DNA of 5,299 nucleotides from Planctomycetota bacterium (GTDB lineage Bacteria; Planctomycetota; GCA-002687715; DRQF01): assembly GCA_015485455.1 (NCBI GenBank), contig WFTN01000124.1, positions 1 through 5,299 on the forward strand. Reading direction: 5' to 3'. Positions 1 through 5,299 of the stretch are shown one piece after another. The position numbers and the translations under genes were made by a program. The notes below the pieces were generated by a model, which saw only the letters and a list, made by a program, of their open reading frames with translations, did not search any database and had not been told where the DNA came from. Positions within the stretch are counted from its first letter, which is position 1; every line of letters begins with the position of its first letter.

Positions 1-1371
1 ACCCTATTCTCAGCATGCGCTGGCATAAACTGGCCACCGGCTCAGCCTCTTAATCGAGGCATTCAGATTCGCCGAGAGCCTCAGGCTTCCACGATGACTC
101 TTCCTTCGCTAGATAGTACCTCCTCAGAGCCTGTTCTGGCGGCAATCCTGCGCGCAGCCGAAACCCGTGCCCCGGCGGTTCTCGCTGCCGCGGCCAGAAC
201 AAAGTCGGGACAAGACGGGTTCGATCTGGCCCGCTCGGAATACTGGGGCGAGATTTCCTTATTCGTTCGCGATACTCAGTTCGCCAACAAGAGAGTCATC
301 GTTCCTTTGTCACCTCCCATCAACATCGGTTCTCTTCCCTTTGACGACAACGTGGTTGATGTTGGGCTTTCCGGACGGCTAAATCTCGATTTAAGCGGCC
401 GGATTGGAGCCAATACGCGCAAGGCCGGTTGGAGCCGGGATGCAACGGCATTCCTGGAAAAGAATACGCGACTGACAGTGCTACACGCGGCTGCTACTTT
501 TTATCGCGACTTACAACGGATTGATGGCTTGGAAACTGCTTTGGAGCAACAACGAAGATCTCTTGCCGCGCAAGTGAACATTGCGATCGAGTCAGTCAAA
601 TTAGGCCGGCTCGCTGAAGTCGAGCAACACCGCTTGGAGGCTGCTCTGGCGCGAGTTCAAGGAGATCTCGCCACCCTGAAGAGTCGTCGTGTAGCAGCCA
701 AGGCAAATCTGGAGGCCATCCTTGCCGGCCCGCAGATACCTCAGATTCCGCGACCCGGCGTACTTCCACCGATTTTCGCGCCTTCCATTGAATTGGTCGC
801 AGACAGACCTGACCTGCAAGCGGCTCTGGCACAACTGTACGCTGCCGGGGAGGCCGAAGAAGTGGCCCTCTCACGGTACAAACCAGAGTTGTTCTTGGAA
901 GGTAGGTTGGAACACCTCGCAGGAGCGGATGTTCAAGGCAACACGATTGGGCAGGTCAGCATCGGATTGGAGATGCCTCTTTTCTCCGGCGGGAGACGAG
1001 CAGCACTGTTGGGGATCGCCAGATCAAAACGGCGCGAAGCCTTAGAAGAATTACATCGTTTGGAAGAAACAGCACGGGCCGACTACTTCACCGCCCAAGC
1101 CTTAAATGATTCAGCTCGAACCCGATATTTGGCAGCGAAGACGGGCTCGGAAGCTGCAGAAAAGACGGCGGTTTCTCAAAGAGAGCGGTTTAAGATTGGT
1201 CGGCTTTCTGCGGCGGATCTGGTCGATACCGAAGCCGCCTTGGCCCGCGCTCGTGGCGAGTTATCGATTGCGAAAGTCGATGTCCTAGCAGCCGTTGACC
1301 TGATGCACCTAACAGTTGGGCTGGAGCCCATGTCTTACCCAAGTACTCAAAAGAAAGAGGTACGTCCATGA
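1..1371 (+). CDS. TolC/OprM-family outer-membrane efflux channel, probable lipoprotein (5' end outside window)
   Basis: This is the outer-membrane exit duct of a tripartite pump, a trimeric beta-barrel with a long periplasmic alpha-barrel. The sequence shows two related halves typical of the family (OEP repeats). Each has long Ala/Leu/Glu/Arg-rich helices and a turn motif: VKLGRL at nt 595-612 and FKIGRL at nt 1189-1206. A MPLFSGG strand motif sits at nt 973-993, in the place of the family's usual P-L-F-x-G-G. The frame has no stop from position 1, giving 456 residues in the window. The first in-frame ATG (nt 94) lacks a convincing ribosome site and would leave no signal sequence. Upstream of it lies L-F-S-A-C (nt 4-18), which resembles a lipobox. 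I infer that the start and most of the signal peptide lie left of the window and that the mature protein begins at Cys (nt 16-18), about 451 residues, normal for the family. The stop overlaps the adaptor start by 4 bases. Family assignment is firm; lipidation is inferred. Confidence 0.93.
   Translation, partial: TLFSACAGINWPPAQPLNRGIQIRREPQASTMTLPSLDSTSSEPVLAAILRAAETRAPAVLAAAARTKSGQDGFDLARSEYWGEISLFVRDTQFANKRVIVPLSPPINIGSLPFDDNVVDVGLSGRLNLDLSGRIGANTRKAGWSRDATAFLEKNTRLTVLHAAATFYRDLQRIDGLETALEQQRRSLAAQVNIAIESVKLGRLAEVEQHRLEAALARVQGDLATLKSRRVAAKANLEAILAGPQIPQIPRPGVLPPIFAPSIELVADRPDLQAALAQLYAAGEAEEVALSRYKPELFLEGRLEHLAGADVQGNTIGQVSIGLEMPLFSGGRRAALLGIARSKRREALEELHRLEETARADYFTAQALNDSARTRYLAAKTGSEAAEKTAVSQRERFKIGRLSAADLVDTEAALARARGELSIAKVDVLAAVDLMHLTVGLEPMSYPSTQKKEVRP
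4..18 (+). other. Putative lipobox (signal peptidase II site) of the outer-membrane channel
   Basis: The codons read L-F-S-A-C in the channel's frame. The -1 Ala and -2 Ser suit a lipobox; Phe at -3 is less usual than Leu. The residues after Cys are Ala-Gly, with no Asp at +2, which by the enterobacterial Lol rule favours outer-membrane sorting. A Pro/Gln-rich stretch follows, like the linker of OprM/NodT-type channels. The hydrophobic core and positive N-terminus of the signal would lie outside the window, so this is only half visible. Confidence 0.55.
1354..1361 (+). promoter_or_regulatory. Ribosome binding site of the adaptor gene
   Basis: AAAGAGGT matches the Shine-Dalgarno consensus AAGGAGGT at 7 of 8 bases and ends 6 bases before the ATG at 1368. 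It lies inside the last codons of the channel gene. It supports 1368 as the adaptor start and coupled translation with the gene upstream. Confidence 0.8.
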
Positions 1372-2534
1372 ATGTTGCGAAACACGGGCGAGGAAGAACG
1401 CTCCTAAAGATCTTGGGGGTTGCGCTTCTTGTTGTGGCAGCGATTCTCGTTGGCAAACGTGCCTTACGCTTGCGAAATGATCGCATCCAGGCCATTGCCA
1501 ATCAACAGGTGAGCGAGGTTCCTCCTTGGGCATTAGAAACTGTTGATGTGAGAAAAGGGAATTTGGCGCGAGAGTTTCCCGCTCTTGCAACCCTCACGAG
1601 TAAGGCAGAAATTGTGGTCAATGGCCAACTCTCTGGGTCCATCATCAAAATGGGGCCAAGAGAAGGCGTTGCTGTCAAGAAAGGAGATCTATTGGCTCAG
1701 ATCGATTCTCGTGAAATTGAGGAACAGATCAAATCAACAGAGGCCAAACTCAGGGCCACAGCTGCTGCAACCGCCAATCTTCTCGTAGAACGAGAACGCG
1801 AGAAGAGTTTGCTTAAGGTTGGTGGCAGCACTCAATCTCGTGTTGACACCTACGAGACTTCGGTACTTGAGTCAAAAGACAGTGAAGAATCGCTCCGTCG
1901 AAGTATCGCCGCGCTCAACGTCCGAAGAGGCTATGGCATGGTCCGTTCCCCCACCGATGGCGTCATCGCTGCACGCTTGGCTGAGCCCGGTGCTGTTTGT
2001 TCTTTGGCTCACCCTCTCTATCGGATTACTGTGGCGAAAGGTGCGCGGGTCACAGTGAAGCTACCCCAAAGGGTCATCGAACAGGTAGAACCAGGAACGA
2101 CCTTTTCTCTTGCTTACCAAGAGAAAGCCATTCCCGTTGTCATCAACCGCATTCATCCCGCGCTGGACGCCGATGCACTGGGGATGGTCGAATCTGACTT
2201 AGAGGAAAGGCCATTTGGTCTACCAAGTGGGGCCAGGGTGAAAGCTCTCATTGCCCTCGAGAAAAGAGACAACGCGACAATCATTCCTGCCCGCGCATTC
2301 TTGCCGACTAGGAAGGATCGCCATGGCGTCCTGTTCAAAGTAGTACAAGGTCAAGGTGAAGGGAGCTTCGTCTTGGAATTGGTCCGCGTCATCGCCGATC
2401 TGAGATCCGGGCGGGAAATTGCCGTGCTTGGTGATGTTCAGACTGGCGATGCCGTCGTCGTCGCGCACCGTAGCACTCTTCGGCGGCTCAAGGATGGTGA
2501 CAACGTGCAGCCTGTCCGGAGGGGTTCCCGATGA
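1368..2534 (+). CDS. RND efflux periplasmic adaptor (membrane fusion protein, HlyD/AcrA type)
   Basis: This complete 388-residue protein would link the inner-membrane pump to the outer-membrane channel. Domains in order: a basic N-terminus and one membrane anchor (about residues 12-29) with no lipobox cysteine; the first half of a lipoyl-like domain (about 78-113, ending GVAVKKGDLLAQID); a charged alpha-helical hairpin (about 114-186); the second lipoyl half (about 189-221, RSPTDGVI...EPGAV); a beta-barrel (about 223-300); and a membrane-proximal domain (about 301-380, starting near IIPARAFL). The hairpin tip has R144-x3-L148-x6-T155, matching the RxxxLxxxxxxS motif known from AcrA-type adaptors with Thr for Ser. 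The start is set by a strong ribosome site and a normal membrane anchor directly after it. It overlaps both neighbours by 4 bases. The length is normal for the family. The single Cys (211) lies in the second lipoyl half. The anchor suggests that it is not a lipoprotein, unlike AcrA/MexA. Substrate is not deducible. Confidence 0.95.
   Translation: MNVAKHGRGRTLLKILGVALLVVAAILVGKRALRLRNDRIQAIANQQVSEVPPWALETVDVRKGNLAREFPALATLTSKAEIVVNGQLSGSIIKMGPREGVAVKKGDLLAQIDSREIEEQIKSTEAKLRATAAATANLLVEREREKSLLKVGGSTQSRVDTYETSVLESKDSEESLRRSIAALNVRRGYGMVRSPTDGVIAARLAEPGAVCSLAHPLYRITVAKGARVTVKLPQRVIEQVEPGTTFSLAYQEKAIPVVINRIHPALDADALGMVESDLEERPFGLPSGARVKALIALEKRDNATIIPARAFLPTRKDRHGVLFKVVQGQGEGSFVLELVRVIADLRSGREIAVLGDVQTGDAVVVAHRSTLRRLKDGDNVQPVRRGSR
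2518..2524 (+). promoter_or_regulatory. Ribosome binding site of the RND pump gene
   Basis: GGAGGGG sits inside the last codons of the adaptor gene and ends 6 bases before the ATG at 2531, an ideal spacing. It fixes the pump start at 2531 and allows ribosomes ending the adaptor to restart on the pump. Confidence 0.8.
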
Positions 2535-5299
2535 GTTTCGTTGACCGCATCCTTAAGAATCCACACTTCGTTCTTGCATTTTGCGTGGCGACAATCTTTG
2601 GCGGTTGGCTTTCATTTGAGGCAATGCCACTCAATCTTTTCCCCGATACGAGTAGGCCGGTCGTCAGCGTCATCACCCCATGGAAAGGGGCGACTTCGGA
2701 TGATGTCGCAACTGATGTCTCACACCCCATTGAAGTCCGGCTGTCGGCGATCGATGGTGTTCGCCGTGTCACCTCGACATCGAGGGATGAGGTTTCGTCA
2801 GTCAGCGTTGAATTTGAATATGGCGTGAACATAGAAGCAGCTGCTACGGACGTCGCCAACGAACTACCGCGTGTGAGAGGTATTCTACCCAAGAATGTAG
2901 GCAACTCCCTCATCTTTAAGGTGACGGATGCGGCTCATCCCGTGGTGGTACTTGCCGTATCCGTGGCCGACGACCAAACCATGAGTTTGGACGAAGTGCG
3001 GCTGCTGGCTGAGAACCCCTTGCGTGATGCCCTGTTAGGCATAGAAGGCATTGCCGAAGTCGAAATCTTCGGTGGTCACAAACGAGAATTATTGGTGGAA
3101 GTGGACCGCGATCTTCTCGACACTTACAAACTGACTGTTGGAGATGTGTCCCGCGCTATTGCGGACTCAAATGTTTCCATACCTGCTGGTGAGATTCATG
3201 CGGGCCGGGAGCGAATTCTTCTCAACGTTCAAGACCTAAAAATTGGACCTTCAGACCTAGGGGAAATCCTTGTTTCTTTGGGTGAAGGTCAATACGTGCG
3301 AGTGTCTGATATAGCAGAAGTTCACTGGAGCGAGGATGACCCAACTGCCCTCTATCGGGGCAACGGGCACAGGGCTATCGCGGTTTCTTTGCTGCGCTCA
3401 GAACAGGGAAATGCCAGCACTTGCCTGAAGTCCGTAGAAGAGGCTCTCCCCCGGCTTCGAACGCGCTTCCCCATGCTTAGGATCGATATCGCTGACACGC
3501 AAGGCCGGCTCATTGACATCACAGTCGCCAACCTAGTTGATGCTCTAAGAGACGCATTGATCATGACGCTGTTGGTCATTCTCTTGTTCATTGGCAACCT
3601 GAGAGCCGCCATTATAACGGCTGTTTCCTTGCCACTCACCTATCTCCTGACCTTCGTCGTTTTGCGCCTTCTCGATTTTGAATTAGACATGGTCACTTTG
3701 ACCGCCATCATCATCGCCGTTGGCCTCTTGGCGGATGATGCGGTTGTCGTTATCGAGAATGTCGAACGCCATATGCGCGAACTGAAGAAGAATGGATTGA
3801 AAGCGGCCGCCGATGCCACCAAAGAAATCTTGTTGGCTGATGCCTCGGGTACGATCAGTACTGTCATCGTTCTCATTCCGATCATGCTTGTCGGTGGATT
3901 TGTCGAAACTGTCTTGCGTCCACTCACAGTCACTCTCTCAGTTTCTCTCATAGCCTCATTAGTCATCTCCGTCACCATTATCCCACTCCTAGCGGCCTGG
4001 TTCTTGAATCCAAAAGCGAAGGACCCTTTATCTTGGGTGTTTCGAATCTTCGCGGTGGGCTTACTGCAGCCTGCCCGAGCTTTCTACGGTGCAGTCGTAT
4101 CATGGGGTTTGGGTTGGCGGTTCGTCGTCTTGCTTGGTGCCTTAGTTCTATTTGGGGTATCCGCTCGTCAAATGCCGGTCCTAGGTCGTGAGCTCATGCC
4201 CCTCATGGACACCGGGGTCATTCAGATTCACTTCGAGGCGGAACCAGACACAGACGATCAAGGTATGTCGGCGATTACCAAACAGGTCGAATCGATGATT
4301 TCTGAAGTCATTCCAACAAAGGAGCTCTTGACCATCTCGGCTATCGTCGGTTCTGAACCGGGTGTCAAGTCATTTGGGGCGGCGAGGACGCTCCAACAAG
4401 GTGATATCACCGTTAACATCGTTGATCGGCTACAAAGAGAGCGTTCGATCTACGATTTTGAAGAAGAGTTGCGCTCTAAGATCCGCTCGATTCCGGGGCT
4501 TATTACGGCTGATGTTTTTGAGTTTGGCGCAACGGCCGTGACCTCACTTCGGGGTTGTGTAGATGTCATGGTGACAGGCCCTGACCCAGTGGTGCTCGAC
4601 GGCCTCGCGGACGACGTGCTTCATCGGATGGCCCAAGTCCCGGGCATGACAGGTTCATTTCGTACGTGGCACGGGGGAGCCAAGCGCTGGAATCTCAAAG
4701 TGGATGCAACGGAAGCGAAGCTGCATCGGCTATCTGCAAGTGATGTTGCCACCCAAGTATCTTCCGCCGTTTCTGGACAAATTGCAGGCTTCTTGCGTGT
4801 TGAGAGTCGCAACCCCATCCCGATCAGGGTGCGGCTACCACACACCCAGACGGAGTCCGAGGAGCAACTAGATGCACTCCAGATCCGAGGTACTGATGGT
4901 AAAACTGTTCCACTTGTGAGCATGGCCAAGATGGTTACCACCGAAGCACATACGGCAGAAACTCATCAAAATCTCTTGCCCACTGTGGATGTCGTCGGTT
5001 ATCGCCGGAACATTTCCGTAACGGCACTCCACGAAAATATAAAGAACGCTCTTTCTGATTTGGTGATTCCAAGAGACTATGCTTTGTCATTCGAAGGGGA
5101 AATCAATCAGATGGATGAGTCTTTCGGACGGCTCCTGAAAGCACTCGTCATCGGCCTCGTTCTGCTCTATTTCATGTTGGTCGTCACGTTCAAATCTTTC
5201 CTTGATCCTTTGGCCATCATGGGGACGCTGCCCCTGCCTCTGATTGGTGCGGCCTGGGCTATGCTGGCCGCAGATAAGCACGGTTGTCTACCTTCATTC
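2531..5299 (+). CDS. RND efflux pump, inner-membrane permease subunit (AcrB superfamily; 3' end outside window)
   Basis: This would be the proton-driven pump of the complex, a trimer in the inner membrane with large periplasmic porter and docking domains. There are 923 codons without a stop; family members run to about 1030-1050, so roughly the last 110 residues (TM10-TM12) are missing. Visible order: TM1 (about 12-29), then N-L-F-P-D (35-39), a typical start of the first porter domain; periplasmic loop 1 (to about 335); TM2 (341-357), TM3 (359-378), TM4 (389-408), TM5 (441-457), TM6 (466-490), TM7 (530-545); R-E-L-M-P (553-557) opening the second periplasmic loop, the pseudo-repeat of N-L-F-P-D; TM8 (868-887) and TM9 (893-914). 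TM4 carries G-L-L-A-D-D-A-V-V-V-I-E-N with D402/D403, equivalent to AcrB D407/D408. This Asp pair is typical of HAE-type pumps. The partner Lys or Asn in TM10 lies just outside. The frame is intact throughout. Substrate is unknown. Confidence 0.96.
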   Translation, partial: MSFVDRILKNPHFVLAFCVATIFGGWLSFEAMPLNLFPDTSRPVVSVITPWKGATSDDVATDVSHPIEVRLSAIDGVRRVTSTSRDEVSSVSVEFEYGVNIEAAATDVANELPRVRGILPKNVGNSLIFKVTDAAHPVVVLAVSVADDQTMSLDEVRLLAENPLRDALLGIEGIAEVEIFGGHKRELLVEVDRDLLDTYKLTVGDVSRAIADSNVSIPAGEIHAGRERILLNVQDLKIGPSDLGEILVSLGEGQYVRVSDIAEVHWSEDDPTALYRGNGHRAIAVSLLRSEQGNASTCLKSVEEALPRLRTRFPMLRIDIADTQGRLIDITVANLVDALRDALIMTLLVILLFIGNLRAAIITAVSLPLTYLLTFVVLRLLDFELDMVTLTAIIIAVGLLADDAVVVIENVERHMRELKKNGLKAAADATKEILLADASGTISTVIVLIPIMLVGGFVETVLRPLTVTLSVSLIASLVISVTIIPLLAAWFLNPKAKDPLSWVFRIFAVGLLQPARAFYGAVVSWGLGWRFVVLLGALVLFGVSARQMPVLGRELMPLMDTGVIQIHFEAEPDTDDQGMSAITKQVESMISEVIPTKELLTISAIVGSEPGVKSFGAARTLQQGDITVNIVDRLQRERSIYDFEEELRSKIRSIPGLITADVFEFGATAVTSLRGCVDVMVTGPDPVVLDGLADDVLHRMAQVPGMTGSFRTWHGGAKRWNLKVDATEAKLHRLSASDVATQVSSAVSGQIAGFLRVESRNPIPIRVRLPHTQTESEEQLDALQIRGTDGKTVPLVSMAKMVTTEAHTAETHQNLLPTVDVVGYRRNISVTALHENIKNALSDLVIPRDYALSFEGEINQMDESFGRLLKALVIGLVLLYFMLVVTFKSFLDPLAIMGTLPLPLIGAAWAMLAADKHGCLPSF
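3734..3739 (+). other. Proton-relay Asp-Asp pair (TM4) of the RND pump
   Basis: The two GAT codons encode D402 and D403 inside TM4, in the context G-L-L-A-D-D-A-V-V-V-I-E-N. In AcrB the equivalent Asp pair takes up and releases protons to drive the pump cycle. Its presence argues that this pump is active rather than degenerate. Heavy-metal RND pumps such as CusA usually have a single Asp here. Confidence 0.85.

Noticed and set aside
94..96. ATG as the start of the channel gene
   Set aside because: There is no good ribosome site before it, no signal peptide after it, and an open in-frame extension upstream with a lipobox-like cysteine.
609..625. Short hairpin GCTCG-7 bases-CGAGC
   Set aside because: The five-base stem is inside the channel coding region with no T-run, so it is likely chance.
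2488..2913. Minus-strand open frame of 141 codons across the adaptor-pump junction
   Set aside because: It is the longest antisense frame, but it overlaps two clear genes and its translation resembles no family I know. It is best seen as a chance shadow.
3701..3744. Imperfect inverted repeat (ACCGCCATCATCATCGCC against GGCGGATGATGCGGT)
   Set aside because: It is explained by the codons of the conserved TM4 sequence, has mismatches, and has no T-run. It is not a terminator or operator.
3352..3978. Two adjacent minus-strand open frames (95 and 112 codons) opposite the pump
   Set aside because: They lie antisense to the well-conserved TM2-TM6 region, have Ser/Thr/Met/Arg-rich low-complexity translations typical of the reverse strand of hydrophobic helices, and show no recognisable motifs.
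5087..5281. Minus-strand open frame with a Gln/Glu/Asp/Arg-rich product
   Set aside because: Its charged composition is the mirror of the TM8-TM9 codons on the plus strand, which carry the real gene.
2531..5299. Heavy-metal (CusA/CzcA-type) pump, suggested by gene order
   Set aside because: TM4 reads A-D-D-A-V-V-V-I-E-N with an Asp pair, unlike the single Asp usual in heavy-metal pumps, and no metal-binding domain or His/Met-rich stretch is seen in the adaptor or channel.
1..5299. Novel system, mobile element, CRISPR array or RNA gene
   Set aside because: The window is fully occupied by three intact, recognisable efflux genes. There are no direct repeat arrays, transposase motifs or intergenic space.

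Overview
The window lies wholly inside one plus-strand operon for a tripartite RND-type efflux pump. Such pumps span the two membranes of a diderm (Gram-negative) bacterium. The base composition looks moderate (about 50-55% G+C by eye, not computed). Nothing here fixes the genus: there is no rRNA, tRNA or taxon-specific gene.

Layout: (1) positions 1-1371 carry an outer-membrane channel of the TolC/OprM family. Its frame is open to the left edge, and a lipobox-like cysteine lies within the first 18 bases, so the true start is probably upstream of the window. (2) Positions 1368-2534 carry a complete membrane-anchored periplasmic adaptor (membrane fusion protein, HlyD/AcrA type). (3) Positions 2531-5299 carry an inner-membrane RND pump of the AcrB superfamily. 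It has 923 codons without a stop and is cut by the right edge inside the region leading into TM10. The three genes overlap by 4 bases at both junctions (ATGA), each with a good Shine-Dalgarno sequence in the end of the gene before, so they are almost certainly one transcript with coupled translation. Essentially every base is coding. There is no intergenic gap, promoter, terminator, RNA gene, mobile element or CRISPR array.

How they work together: the pump would use the proton gradient to take substrate from the periplasm or the outer leaflet of the inner membrane. The Asp-Asp pair in TM4 is the usual proton site. The adaptor links the pump to the channel, and the channel carries substrate across the outer membrane. 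The channel has a K-(I/L)-G-R-L motif in both of its repeats, and the adaptor has an R-x3-L-x6-T version of the known hairpin-tip motif. Both fit a tip-to-tip docked complex. The TM4 motif looks like the hydrophobe/amphiphile (HAE, multidrug-like) branch rather than the heavy-metal branch, but the substrate cannot be read from the sequence.

I found no sign of a previously undescribed system. The points worth a second look are details: the real start of the channel gene, the double coupling, the matched interface motifs and the unknown substrate.
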